DNA of 64,000 nt from CBDDBU01 sp965226045. GTDB taxonomy: Bacteria; Pseudomonadota; Alphaproteobacteria; VGEJ01. Below are positions 52,518 through 60,912 of this stretch, piece by piece. The stretch lies in contig CBDDBU010000028.1 of assembly GCA_965226045.1 (NCBI GenBank), positions 1 to 64,000 on the forward strand. Reading direction: 5' to 3'. The position numbers and the translations under genes were made by a program. The notes beneath the pieces were generated by a model that saw only the letters and a program-made list of their open reading frames with translations, did not search any database and had not been told where the DNA came from. The stretch's first letter is position 1. Each line of letters opens with the position of its first letter.

Positions 52518-53555
52518 TTATCGTCCCGAGCTGAAGGCCCGCAGAAGCTTCGCCGCGTCCCGCGCGAAGTAGGTCAAGATGCCGTCGGCGCCCGCACGCT
52601 TGAACGACATCAGGGCTTCGATCATCGCTCGTTCGCCGTCGAGCCAGCCGTTCAGCGCCGCGCCGCGCAGCATCGCGTACTCGCCACTGACCTGATAGGC
52701 ATAGGTGGGCATCCCGAACTCATCCTTCACGCGCCGGACGATATCGAGATAGGGCATACCGGGCTTCACCATCACCATGTCGGCGCCTTCGGCGATGTCC
52801 AGGGCGACCTCGCGGATCGCCTCGTCGGTGTTGGCGGGGTCCATCTGATAGGTGCGTTTGTCACCCTGGCCCAGATTGGTCGATGAGCCGACCGCGTCGC
52901 GGAAGGGGCCGTAGAACGCCGAGGCGTATTTCGCCGCATAGGACATGATTTGGACGTGGCCGTGACCCGCGGCGTCCAGGGCATCGCGAATGGCGCCAAT
53001 CCGACCGTCCATCATGTCCGAGGGCGCTATCACGTCGCACCCTGCGGCCGCCTGGACCTCCGCCTGACGGCAGAGCATTTCGATCGTTTCGTCGTTGACG
53101 ACGTAGCCGTCCCTGACCAAACCATCCTGGCCATGCGAGGTGAACGGGTCCAAGGCCACATCGCACATCACCCCGAGTCCGGGGTGAGCCTTCTTGACGG
53201 CGCGCACGCCGCGGCACACGAGGTTGTCGGGGTTTGTCGCCTCGTCGCCGTCGGCCGACCGCAGCGACTGGTCGAGCGCCGGGAAGATGGCGATCATCGG
53301 AATGCCGAGTTCGATCGCCTCGCCGCCGGCCGCCGCCAACAGGTCGGGCGACAGGCGATCCACGCCCGGCATCGAGGGGACCGGCTCCGCACGTTTATCG
53401 CCCTCGTGGAGGAACAGGGGCCAGATAAGGTCGTCTGCGGTCAGCCGATTTTCGGCGACCAGGCGACGTGACCAATCGTGCCGGCGGTTGCGCCGCATTC
53501 GCGTACGCGGGAAGCCGCCGTGCGGCGGGCAGTGCTTGCCGACCGGCCCACTCAT
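52518..53555 (-). CDS. hemB: Porphobilinogen synthase (delta-aminolevulinic acid dehydratase)
   Basis: Condenses two 5-aminolevulinate molecules to porphobilinogen. The Schiff-base lysines are in SYAAKYASAFYGPF and MVKPGMPYLD. The metal-site segment CDVALDPFTSHGQDG has Asp in place of the Zn-binding Cys triad, as in Mg-dependent enzymes of alphaproteobacteria. ATG 53555 is chosen (MSGPVGKHCPP); it overlaps the stop of the dioxygenase gene (ATGA), so the two are co-translated. hemA lies nearby at 57051, giving both first steps of haem synthesis in one region. Confidence 0.94.
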   Translation of the reverse strand: MSGPVGKHCPPHGGFPRTRMRRNRRHDWSRRLVAENRLTADDLIWPLFLHEGDKRAEPVPSMPGVDRLSPDLLAAAGGEAIELGIPMIAIFPALDQSLRSADGDEATNPDNLVCRGVRAVKKAHPGLGVMCDVALDPFTSHGQDGLVRDGYVVNDETIEMLCRQAEVQAAAGCDVIAPSDMMDGRIGAIRDALDAAGHGHVQIMSYAAKYASAFYGPFRDAVGSSTNLGQGDKRTYQMDPANTDEAIREVALDIAEGADMVMVKPGMPYLDIVRRVKDEFGMPTYAYQVSGEYAMLRGAALNGWLDGERAMIEALMSFKRAGADGILTYFARDAAKLLRAFSSGR

Positions 53556-54391
53556 CGCGAACCGCCCCGAGCAGCAAGCTGCGCCGGGTTCGCGGGGCCC
53601 GCGCCGCAACTCGGCGCAAGGTCGAGCAGACAGTCATCGCCGAGGCACTCGATCGGCGTGAAATCGCGATGGTGTATCCATTCCGGACGCTTGTTGGTGG
53701 TCTGGGCGTTGGAGACCGGATTGGCGATCAACGAAAAGATGGCGCGCCGCCACGGCGACATATTGACGGACGAGCCGTGGACCAGGGTATCGCCGAAGAT
53801 TAGGACCGTGCCCGGCGGCCCCTTGGCCGAGAACATTCCACCGTTGGCGATCAGTTCGGTGACGGTGGGTTGGTCCAGCGTCCACAGCGGATAGCTCGTC
53901 GTCACGGCGTCGAGGCTGGCGGCGAGCGGACCGCGCCAGTGTGAACCGGGAATAAAAGTCAGGGGTCCGTTGAATTCGTTCACCTCGTCGATGAAGACGT
54001 GGATGTTGAGCGGCGCCGGGCGGGGAACGCCGTCCTCGGCTTGATGGGTGCTGAAGTCCTGGTGCCATTGCCATATGTCGCCCGAGAACGCCGCTTTGAC
54101 GTTAACCTTGACCTGCATGATGTACAGGTCCTCGCCGCATAGCTGGCGCGCCGGTTCGATCAGGCGCGGGTGGCGGACCAGCCGCCGATACACTTCGCTG
54201 CGCAGGTGGAGGCCGAAGGCCGAGCGCACCTCATCGCTCTCTTTCTCGCGATAGTTCTCATCGCACCTCTCGGCAAAGAGCCCTGGCAGCTCGTCGCGCA
54301 TCAACGACACTTCGTTCTCGGAGAAGAGGCCGGGAAAGATCACGAATCCGTCGTCGTTGAACTGGCGTAGCTGCGCGTCCGTCAGTTTCAT
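53552..54391 (-). CDS. Phytanoyl-CoA dioxygenase (PhyH/EctD-like) family protein
   Basis: A 279-residue Fe(II)/2-oxoglutarate hydroxylase. MKLTDAQLRQFNDDGFVIFP is the family N-terminus. The iron ligands are His and Asp in IWQWHQDFSTHQ and a distal His in FGDTLVHGSSVN. The 2OG-binding Arg is probably in SPWRRAIFS. Substrates in this family include phytanoyl-CoA, ectoine and various natural products. Its position between an SHMT paralogue and hemB gives no clear substrate. The start at 54391 (ATG) lies 22 bases after the SHMT-like stop. Confidence 0.88.
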   Translation of the reverse strand: MKLTDAQLRQFNDDGFVIFPGLFSENEVSLMRDELPGLFAERCDENYREKESDEVRSAFGLHLRSEVYRRLVRHPRLIEPARQLCGEDLYIMQVKVNVKAAFSGDIWQWHQDFSTHQAEDGVPRPAPLNIHVFIDEVNEFNGPLTFIPGSHWRGPLAASLDAVTTSYPLWTLDQPTVTELIANGGMFSAKGPPGTVLIFGDTLVHGSSVNMSPWRRAIFSLIANPVSNAQTTNKRPEWIHHRDFTPIECLGDDCLLDLAPSCGAGPANPAQLAARGGSR

Positions 54392-54413
54392 GTCGTCTCT
54401 CCGAACGGGGTGC

Positions 54414-55724
54414 CTAGAGCGTCGGGTAGATGGGAAAACGAGCACAAAGGTCGGCGACCTGCGCGAGCACCGAATGTTCGGCCTCGGCGTTGTCGCTGGG
54501 ACCCACCGCGAGGCCGTCGAGCACGGTCACAATCAGTTCGCCAATTCGCTGAAACTCCTCGACGCCGAAGCCGCGGGTGGTGCCAACCGAGGATGAAAGC
54601 CTCAGGCCAGAGGTCACGGTCGGCTTTTCGGTGTCGAACGGGACCGTGTTCTTGTTGCACGTGAGCCCCGCCCGCTCGAGGCTCTGGGACGCGACGTCGC
54701 CGGTCAGGCCCTTGGCCCGCAGGTCGACCAGCATCAGCGCCGTATCCGTACCCCCCGAGACGACCTCGAAGCCGTGGTTTAAGAGCGTCCGGGCCAGTAC
54801 CCGGGCATTCTCCACGACCCGTTCGCAATATTGTCTGAACTCAGGCCTGAGGGCCTCGCCCAGGCACACGGCTTTGGCCGCGACCGTGTGCAACAGCGGC
54901 GTTCCCTGCAGGCCCGGAAAGATCGCAGCGTTCACCTTGCGCGCGATGTCTTCGTCGTTGGTCAGGATCAGCCCGCCGCGCACACCGCGCAGGCTCTTGT
55001 ACGTCGTGGTGGTCACGACATCGGCGTGGGGAAGGGGATCGGGATGACAGCTGGCGGCCACCAGTCCGGCGAAGTGGGCCATGTCGACCATCAGCATCGC
55101 ACCGACGGAATCCGCGATGGCGCGGAAACGCGCGAAGTCGATCGTCCGGGGGTAGGCGGAGCCGCCCGCGATGATCAGGCGCGGTGTGTGCTGAGCTGCC
55201 TGCTCCGCGACATCGTCGTAGTCGATCAACCCGTCCTGCCGGCGCACGCCGTAGCGCGCAACGTCGAACCATCGCCCCGATAGGTTGGGCGCGGCGCCGT
55301 GGCTCAAATGCCCGCCGGCCGCCAGGGCCATCCCGAGGATCTTGTCGCCGGGCTTCAGGAGCGCCAGATACACCGCCTGATTGGCCTGACTTCCAGAATG
55401 TGGCTGGACGTTCGCGTAAGCGCATCCGAATAGGCGCCGCGCCCGTTCGATCGCCAAGCGCTCAATGCGGTCGACGTACTCGGCGCCACCATAGTAGCGA
55501 CGGCCCGGATAACCCTCGACCGTCTTGTTGGTGAGGATCGAGCCCTGCGCTTCCAGCACCGCCTTGCTGACTAGGTTTTCCGACGCGATCAGTTCGACCT
55601 GGTCGCGTTGCCGCGTCAGCTCGTCGTGAATGGCTTGGCTGATCTCGGGATCGGCTTCGCTCAGCCCGGTCGAGAAATAGCCGGCATATGGTTCGCCGGT
55701 GCTCGTGCCTGCCGACTCGGCCAT
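54414..55724 (-). CDS. Serine hydroxymethyltransferase paralogue, divergent
   Basis: A 436-residue fold-type I PLP enzyme clearly homologous to GlyA (LIASENLVSKAVLEAQGS, EGYPGRRYYGG, QPHSGSQANQAVY, DMAHFAGLVA). The PLP lysine is in TTTTYKSLRGVRGG. In nearly all GlyA proteins, including the second copy at 59103, the residue before this Lys is His; here it is Tyr. The window holds a canonical glyA beside rpiB and nrdR, so this copy probably has another role, such as alpha-methylserine or beta-hydroxy amino acid aldol chemistry. Runs with gcdH (2-base gap) and the PhyH gene. Confidence 0.88.
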   Translation of the reverse strand: MAESAGTSTGEPYAGYFSTGLSEADPEISQAIHDELTRQRDQVELIASENLVSKAVLEAQGSILTNKTVEGYPGRRYYGGAEYVDRIERLAIERARRLFGCAYANVQPHSGSQANQAVYLALLKPGDKILGMALAAGGHLSHGAAPNLSGRWFDVARYGVRRQDGLIDYDDVAEQAAQHTPRLIIAGGSAYPRTIDFARFRAIADSVGAMLMVDMAHFAGLVAASCHPDPLPHADVVTTTTYKSLRGVRGGLILTNDEDIARKVNAAIFPGLQGTPLLHTVAAKAVCLGEALRPEFRQYCERVVENARVLARTLLNHGFEVVSGGTDTALMLVDLRAKGLTGDVASQSLERAGLTCNKNTVPFDTEKPTVTSGLRLSSSVGTTRGFGVEEFQRIGELIVTVLDGLAVGPSDNAEAEHSVLAQVADLCARFPIYPTL

Positions 55725-55726
55725 GC

Positions 55727-56947
55727 TCAGCCGACAAACGCCTGAATGCCGGTCTGGGCGCGGCCCAGGATCAGGGCATGGATGTCGTGGGTCCCCTCAT
55801 AGGTGTTGACCGCCTCGAGGTTCATGACGTGGCGGATCACGTGGTATTCGTCCGATATGCCGTTGCCGCCGTGCATGTCGCGCGCCATTCGCGCGATGTC
55901 GAGGGCCTTGCCGCAGGAGTTGCGCTTGATCAGCGAGACCATTTCGGGCGTGGCCTCGTTGCTGTCGAACAGGCGCCCCACCCGCAAGCAGGCCTGGAGC
56001 CCGAGGGCAATCTCGGTCTGGCAATCCGCGAGCTTCTTCTGGACCAGCTGATTGGCGGCTAGGGGCCGCCCGAACTGGGTGCGGTCAAGTGTGTATTGGC
56101 GCGCCGCATGCCAGCAGAACTCGGCGGCGCCCAGCGCGCCCCAGGCGATGCCGTAGCGGGCCTTGTTGAGGCAGCCGAATGGACCGCGCAGCCCTGAGAC
56201 GCCGGGCAGCTCATGCTCAGCCGTCAGCCGCACCTCGTCCATGACGATCTCACCGGTTGGCGAGGCACGGAGGGCAAACTTCCCCTCGATGCCCGGCGTG
56301 GTGAGACCGCCCATGCCGCGCTCAAGCAGAAAGCCGCGAATGACCCCCTCATCGTTCTTGGCCCAGACGACGAAGACATCGGCGACCGGCGCGTTGGTGA
56401 TCCAGGTTTTGACGCCGCTGATCGCGAAGCCGCCATTCACCGTTCGCGCGCGCGTGACCATGGAGCCGGGGTCCGAGCCATGGTCGGGCTCGGTCAGGCC
56501 GAACGCCCCGAGCGTCTCACCCGCCGCGAGAGAGGGCAGATAGCGCTGGCGCTGCTCTTCGCTGCCGTAGGCATGGATGGCGTGCATGACCAGACTCGAC
56601 TGCACACTCATGGATGAACGGTAGCTGGAATCGACGCGCTCGATCTCGCGCGCGATCAACCCGTAGACGACGTGACTTGCGCCCGCGCACCCATAGCCAT
56701 GGATGGTTGACCCCAAGAACCCGAGCGCGCCCATCTCGCGATAGATCTCGCGGTCGAACTGCTCATGGCGATTGGCCTCGACGATCCGCGGCATCAGCTT
56801 CTCTTGGCAATAGGCTCTCGCGCTGTCACGCGCCATCCGCTCCTCGTCGCTCAGGAGCGGGTCGAGCAAAAGCGGGTCATCCCAGCGGAACTCAGGGCGC
56901 GCCGACGGCGTCGCGCCGCGTTGGCGTACGGCATTCGGTGATGTCAT
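55727..56947 (-). CDS. gcdH: Acyl-CoA dehydrogenase, glutaryl-CoA dehydrogenase-like
   Basis: A FAD enzyme of 406 residues that oxidises and decarboxylates glutaryl-CoA in Lys/Trp breakdown. FGLTEPDHGSDPGSM binds FAD, GVKTWITNAPVADVFVVWAK is conserved, and the catalytic Glu is in NTYEGTHDIHALILG. The match to GcdH is strong, including SYRSSMSVQSSLVMHAI near the substrate site. It starts the minus-strand run gcdH, SHMT-like, PhyH, hemB, and it is divergent from hemA. Confidence 0.9.
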   Translation of the reverse strand: MTSPNAVRQRGATPSARPEFRWDDPLLLDPLLSDEERMARDSARAYCQEKLMPRIVEANRHEQFDREIYREMGALGFLGSTIHGYGCAGASHVVYGLIAREIERVDSSYRSSMSVQSSLVMHAIHAYGSEEQRQRYLPSLAAGETLGAFGLTEPDHGSDPGSMVTRARTVNGGFAISGVKTWITNAPVADVFVVWAKNDEGVIRGFLLERGMGGLTTPGIEGKFALRASPTGEIVMDEVRLTAEHELPGVSGLRGPFGCLNKARYGIAWGALGAAEFCWHAARQYTLDRTQFGRPLAANQLVQKKLADCQTEIALGLQACLRVGRLFDSNEATPEMVSLIKRNSCGKALDIARMARDMHGGNGISDEYHVIRHVMNLEAVNTYEGTHDIHALILGRAQTGIQAFVG

Positions 56948-57050
56948 GGTCGCCCTCCGCTCCCGTCGCCGCCTTGCCCTTGGTTAAGGACACGTAAACC
57001 AATGTGTGGCACAATTTACCATCTTTGCGGTTCGATTTCGCGAAATCGCC

Positions 57051-58262
57051 ATGGAATACGATAGCTTCTTCGCCGAAAAACTCGCTGCGCTGCGGGCGGA
57101 GGGGCGTTACCGCGTGTTCGCCGATGTTGCGCGTCACGCCGGCAATTTCCCCAAGGCGACCCACAACGTCGGCGGTGTCGAGAAAGAAATCACCGTGTGG
57201 TGCAGCAACGACTATCTGGGGATGGGTCAGCACCCACAAGTGATAGAAGCGATGCGTGAGGCGCTGCAAGGTTCGGGCGCCGGTTCCGGCGGCACGCGCA
57301 ATATCTCGGGCACCACTCACAACCACGTGCTGCTGGAACGCGAACTCGCTGATCTCCATGGCAAGGAGGCGGCGCTTCTGTTCACCTCCGGCTACATCTC
57401 CAACGAGTCCACGATCGGCACTTTGGGTCAGCTCCTGCCGGACTGCATCATCTTCTCGGACGCCTTCAACCATGCGTCGATCATCCAGGGCATTCGGCTC
57501 AGCCGCTGCGACAAGCGAATCTTCCGCCACAACGATCCGGCCCATCTCGACCAGCTCTTGAGCGAGGCCTCGCCCGGCGCACCGAAGTTGGTCGTGTTCG
57601 AATCGGTCTACTCCATGGACGGCGATATCTCGCCCATCGGCGAGATCTGTGACGTGGCGGATCGACATGGCGCCATGACCTTCCTCGATGAGGTCCATGC
57701 GGTCGGTCTCTACGGTCCACGTGGCGGCGGCATCGCCGAGCGCGAGGGTTTGATGGATCGGCTGACGATCATCGAAGGCACTCTCGCCAAGGCCTTCGGC
57801 GTGATGGGTGGCTACATCGCCGCCTCGGCCAACTTGGTCGACGTGGTACGTAGCTATGCCTCGGGCTTCATCTTCACGACCTCACTCGCGCCGGTCCTCG
57901 CCGCCGGCGCGCTGGCCAGCGTGCGCCATCTCAAGCGCACATCCGATCTGCGGCGTGAACATCAGAAACGGGCGACTAGCCTCAAAAAGAAACTCGCGTC
58001 GGTTGGACTTCCGGTCATGGACTCACCGAGCCACATTGTTCCCGTGATGGTGGGTGAGGCGGCGCTGTGCAAACAGGTGTCCGATGCACTGCTTGAGCGC
58101 CACGCCATCTATGTCCAACCCATCAACTACCCGACGGTGCCGCGCGGCTCGGAACGGCTCCGTTTCACGCCGTCACCGCTCCACAGCGAAGACATGATTG
58201 ATGAGTTGGTGGCGGCGCTGAACGAGGAGTGGCAGAATCTGGACCTAGAGCGGGCGGCCTGA
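57051..58262 (+). CDS. hemA: 5-aminolevulinate synthase
   Basis: Condenses glycine with succinyl-CoA, the Shemin (C4) entry to haem and corrinoids, which in bacteria marks Alphaproteobacteria. WCSNDYLGMGQHP, GTRNISGTTHNHV, FNHASIIQGIR and the PLP lysine in IEGTLAKAFGVMGGY are all present. 403 residues. The ATG at 57051 (MEYDSFFAEKL) matches homologues; the open frame extends upstream to 57006. A near-duplicate of its last codons follows the stop. Confidence 0.95.
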   Translation: MEYDSFFAEKLAALRAEGRYRVFADVARHAGNFPKATHNVGGVEKEITVWCSNDYLGMGQHPQVIEAMREALQGSGAGSGGTRNISGTTHNHVLLERELADLHGKEAALLFTSGYISNESTIGTLGQLLPDCIIFSDAFNHASIIQGIRLSRCDKRIFRHNDPAHLDQLLSEASPGAPKLVVFESVYSMDGDISPIGEICDVADRHGAMTFLDEVHAVGLYGPRGGGIAEREGLMDRLTIIEGTLAKAFGVMGGYIAASANLVDVVRSYASGFIFTTSLAPVLAAGALASVRHLKRTSDLRREHQKRATSLKKKLASVGLPVMDSPSHIVPVMVGEAALCKQVSDALLERHAIYVQPINYPTVPRGSERLRFTPSPLHSEDMIDELVAALNEEWQNLDLERAA

Positions 58263-58280
58263 CCCTAAAGCGGGCGGCTC
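58242..58280. repeat. Imperfect 19-20 bp tandem duplication across the hemA stop
   Basis: GACCTAGAGCGGGCGGCCT (58242-58260) is followed by GACCCTAAAGCGGGCGGCTC (58261-58280). The stop codon of hemA sits at the junction. Confidence 0.75.
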
Positions 58281-58286
58281 ATTTGT

Positions 58287-58530
58287 GTGGATCGCCCTCG
58301 GGAGGCGAAGATCACCGAGCTCGACGAAGGGTCGGTTTTGCTCGAGTATCGCGCGGTTGGCGCCTATGTGAAGGTGTCGGCCATCGACCCGGTCACCCGC
58401 ACCGAGGGTTCCATCGTCGGTGATCGCTCGCGGAGCGAGGCGGCGCTCCCGTATCGCCGTCAGAAAGCTCAAATACGTGCTGGCCAAGCGGGACAGACGC
58501 GATTCCGGAGAAGACGGCGTGCCCGGTTGA
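58287..58530 (+). pseudogene. DUF6898-like small protein, frameshifted
   Basis: A small alphaproteobacterial protein of unknown function. The GTG at 58287 reads TELDEGSVLLEYRAVGAYVK and VSAIDPVTRTEGSIVG, typical of the family's single domain. After SEAAL the expected RIAVRKLKYVLAKRD is found only in the next frame. One C too many in CTCCCGT (58446-58451) explains the change. The corrected protein would end at the TGA at 58528-58530, about 81 residues. No role is known. One indel only, so a sequencing error is possible. Confidence 0.65.
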
Positions 58531-58653
58531 AGCGTTGGTCTGGGTATCGGCCGATCGCATCCCCAATGTGTCGACAATTTGTAGGACGTTGGCAAACGAA
58601 CCCGACATATGGTAATACCCGTCATTCCACGGCGAGGTCCCTAGCAGCTCAAA
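58531..58653. other. Intergenic region upstream of rpiB
   Basis: About 120 bases with no convincing coding potential, lying between a small frameshifted gene and rpiB. It presumably holds the promoter of rpiB-glyA-nrdR-rib. A TTGGCA box is visible near 58593, but no well-spaced -10 follows, so no promoter is called. Confidence 0.4.
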
Positions 58654-59088
58654 ATGATACCGAAAGTAGTAGCCATAGGCGCTGATCACGCCGGCTACGA
58701 GCTCAAGGGCGTGCTGACCCGTGATCTTGATGAGATGGGCGTCGAGGTTCTCGATTTTGGAGCCAAATCCTCCGACCCGATCGACTACCCCGATGTCGGG
58801 CACGCCGTGGCGAGTGCCGTCGCGAACGGAGGGGTAGGCCTTGGCGTTCTTATATGCGGGACCGGGCTGGGAATGACCATCGCCGCGAACCGCCACCCAC
58901 GGGTACGCGCCGCATTGTGCCGCTCGGCCGAGGATGCCGAGATAGCGCGGCGCCACAACGATGCGAACGTTCTCGCTCTCGGCGCGCGCACGACGACGAG
59001 CGCGACCGCGCGCGAGTGCCTCAAGGTTTTCATGACGGCCGACTTCGAAGGCGGTCGCCATGCCCGGCGCGTCGCGAAGTTGGGCTGA
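58654..59088 (+). CDS. rpiB: Ribose 5-phosphate isomerase B
   Basis: Interconverts ribose 5-phosphate and ribulose 5-phosphate. GADHAGYELKGVL (substrate-binding Asp-His), CGTGLGMTIAANRHPRVRAA (catalytic Cys in the ICGTGLG loop) and RRHNDANVLALGAR are diagnostic of the RpiB/LacAB family. 144 residues, ATG start. It leads the conserved rpiB-glyA-nrdR run. Confidence 0.94.
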   Translation: MIPKVVAIGADHAGYELKGVLTRDLDEMGVEVLDFGAKSSDPIDYPDVGHAVASAVANGGVGLGVLICGTGLGMTIAANRHPRVRAALCRSAEDAEIARRHNDANVLALGARTTTSATARECLKVFMTADFEGGRHARRVAKLG

Positions 59089-59102
59089 CGAATCGCCTCC
59101 AG

Positions 59103-60443
59103 ATGTCATCGAGCGCTTCCGTATCGCCCCCACATCCGTGCGCACCGGCGCGGCCGGCGCGCTTCTTCGAGGCTGCGGTCGAAGACGTCGATCCCGAGGT
59201 CGCCGCCGCGCTCAAGGGTGAGTTGGGGCGCCAGCGCGACCAAATCGAGCTCATCGCCTCCGAGAACATCGTCAGTCGCGCCGTGCTTGTGGCCGCTGGC
59301 TCGGTACTAACCAACAAATACGCCGAGGGGTATCCCAACCGTCGCTACTACGGCGGCTGCGAGTTCGCCGATGACGTCGAGACACTGGCGATCGACCGTG
59401 CGCGGCGCCTGTTCGGATGCGGGTTCGCCAACGTGCAACCACACTCCGGGACCCAAGCCAACCAGGCCGCGTTCATGGCGATGATGCGGCCCGGCGACAC
59501 TTTTCTGGGGCTGGCACTCGACGCGGGCGGTCACTTGACCCATGGCGCGAAACCCAATCAATCGGGGAAATGGTTCCACGCCGTCCAATACGGCGTGCGG
59601 CATGAGGACGCCCAAGTCGATCTGGACGAGGTTCTGCGCCTTGGCAAGGCGCATGGACCCTCGGTGGTCGTCGCCGGCGGCTCGGCCTACCCGCGAGTCT
59701 TCGATTTCGCGGGACTACGCCAGGTTTGCGATGAACTTGGTGCGCGACTGATGGTGGACATGGCGCATTTCGCCGGGCTGGTCGCGGGCGGCGCGCACCC
59801 GAGTCCTTTTCCCCACGCCGATGTGGTGACGGCGACAACGCACAAGACCCTCCGCGGACCACGTGGGGGCATGGTGTTGACCAACGACGAGGCCCTCGCC
59901 AAGAAAATCAACTCCGCCATTTTTCCCGGTATGCAAGGCGGCCCGCTCATGCACATCATCGCGGCCAAGGCGGTGGCGTTGGGCGAGGCGCTGCGCCCCG
60001 ACTTCAGGAGCTATGCCGCCGCGGTCGTCACGAACGCGCGTGTGCTGGCCGAGACGCTTCTTGGGCGCGGCGTGGATCTCGTTTCGGGGGGTACCGACAC
60101 ACATCTCATCCTGGTTGACCTCAGAAACAACAAACTGACCGGCCGTGCGGTGGAGGAGGCTCTCGAACGCGCGCATCTGACGGTCAACAAGAATGCCGTT
60201 CCGTTCGATCCGGAGAAGCCGACCATCACCTCGGGTATTCGCCTCGGCTCGGCTGCCGTCACCACGCGCGGTTTCGGCGCGGCGGAGTTTCGGACCGTGG
60301 CGACAGTGATCGCGGACGTTATAGACGCGCTGGTCGTCAGCCCGGACGGCGACCCCATGGCCGAGGCGGCCGCGCGCCGAACGGCGCTCGATCTATGCCG
60401 TCGGTTCCCGATCTACAGCGCTCTTGGCGGGCAGGGGGCGTAG
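59103..60443 (+). CDS. glyA: Serine hydroxymethyltransferase
   Basis: Converts serine and tetrahydrofolate to glycine and methylene-THF. The canonical features are intact: IELIASENIVSRAV, EGYPNRRYYGGCE, QPHSGTQANQAAF, DMAHFAGLVAGG and the PLP lysine in TATTHKTLRGPRGG. 446 residues. The ATG at 59103 is chosen (MSSSASVSPP). Its place before nrdR and ribD is conserved in Alphaproteobacteria, so this is the housekeeping copy. Compare the divergent paralogue at 54414. Confidence 0.95.
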   Translation: MSSSASVSPPHPCAPARPARFFEAAVEDVDPEVAAALKGELGRQRDQIELIASENIVSRAVLVAAGSVLTNKYAEGYPNRRYYGGCEFADDVETLAIDRARRLFGCGFANVQPHSGTQANQAAFMAMMRPGDTFLGLALDAGGHLTHGAKPNQSGKWFHAVQYGVRHEDAQVDLDEVLRLGKAHGPSVVVAGGSAYPRVFDFAGLRQVCDELGARLMVDMAHFAGLVAGGAHPSPFPHADVVTATTHKTLRGPRGGMVLTNDEALAKKINSAIFPGMQGGPLMHIIAAKAVALGEALRPDFRSYAAAVVTNARVLAETLLGRGVDLVSGGTDTHLILVDLRNNKLTGRAVEEALERAHLTVNKNAVPFDPEKPTITSGIRLGSAAVTTRGFGAAEFRTVATVIADVIDALVVSPDGDPMAEAAARRTALDLCRRFPIYSALGGQGA

Positions 60444-60450
60444 TCAAGCG

Positions 60451-60912
60451 ATGCGCTGCCCGTTCTGTGGTCACGATGATACTCAGGTCAAGGATTCGCG
60501 GCCGACCCAGGACAACTCGGCCATTCGTCGGCGCCGCTTTTGCCCCAGCTGCGCCTCACGGTTCACGACCTTCGAGAGGGTGCAGCTCCGTGAACTGACG
60601 GTGTTGAAAAAAGGTGGTCAGCGCACTCCCTTCGACCGAGAGAAACTGTTGCGCTCAGTCCAGATCTCTACCCGCAAGCGGCCGGTTGAGCCGGCGCGCG
60701 TGGAACGGATGGTCAACGGCATCGTTCGCCGCCTCGAGAGCATGGGAGAATCCGAGATTCCATCACACATCGTTGGTGAGTTGGTGATGGAGGGGCTCGC
60801 CAATCTCGACCAGGTGGCGTACGTGCGCTTCGCGTCGGTCTACCGCAATTTTCGTGAAGCCAAGGATTTCGAAGACTTTGTTGGCGGCTTGAGCGGTGAT
60901 CGGGACGACTGA
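60451..60912 (+). CDS. nrdR: Transcriptional repressor NrdR
   Basis: A Zn-ribbon/ATP-cone repressor of ribonucleotide reductase genes. The ribbon is MRCPFCGHDDTQVKDSR with the second Cys pair in RRRRFCPSCASRFTTFERV. The ATP-cone follows (VLKKGGQRTPFDREKLLRSV). 153 residues. ATG eight bases after the glyA stop. It overlaps ribD by 17 bases. Confidence 0.95.
   Translation: MRCPFCGHDDTQVKDSRPTQDNSAIRRRRFCPSCASRFTTFERVQLRELTVLKKGGQRTPFDREKLLRSVQISTRKRPVEPARVERMVNGIVRRLESMGESEIPSHIVGELVMEGLANLDQVAYVRFASVYRNFREAKDFEDFVGGLSGDRDD

Larger units (their letters stand above)
48815..52534 (+). pseudogene. Type III PLP ornithine/lysine decarboxylase pseudogene, interrupted by IS21
   Basis: A remnant of an alanine-racemase-fold (fold III) decarboxylase of the kind that makes putrescine or cadaverine. 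The ATG at 48815 reads PRYSSVRQMLGELRPSYPVY. Near 48930 a one-base insertion shifts to LVSAARWFITHFPGEVRYAV and KCSPHPF (PLP Lys). A TAA at 49212-49214 replaces a sense codon before LDTITAETGGGDLA. The frame goes on through HVGSQCLERD and NVGGGFSAAYPD to VLCEP, where an IS21 element is inserted. Beyond it, GRAMVAEAGSLVAQVPWRKD continues through FGPTCDSADVLAHTW (active-site Cys), then a TAG at 52466-52468, then NSLATHFNGFSQDTFV to the TGA at 52532. Four lesions make it inactive. Its tail overlaps the 3' end of hemB. Confidence 0.9.

Noticed and set aside
321..58530. Programmed +1 frameshifting as an explanation for the many one-base shifts
   Set aside because: The sites share no slippery motif, stop codon or stimulatory element, and several genes also have nonsense codons or IS insertions.
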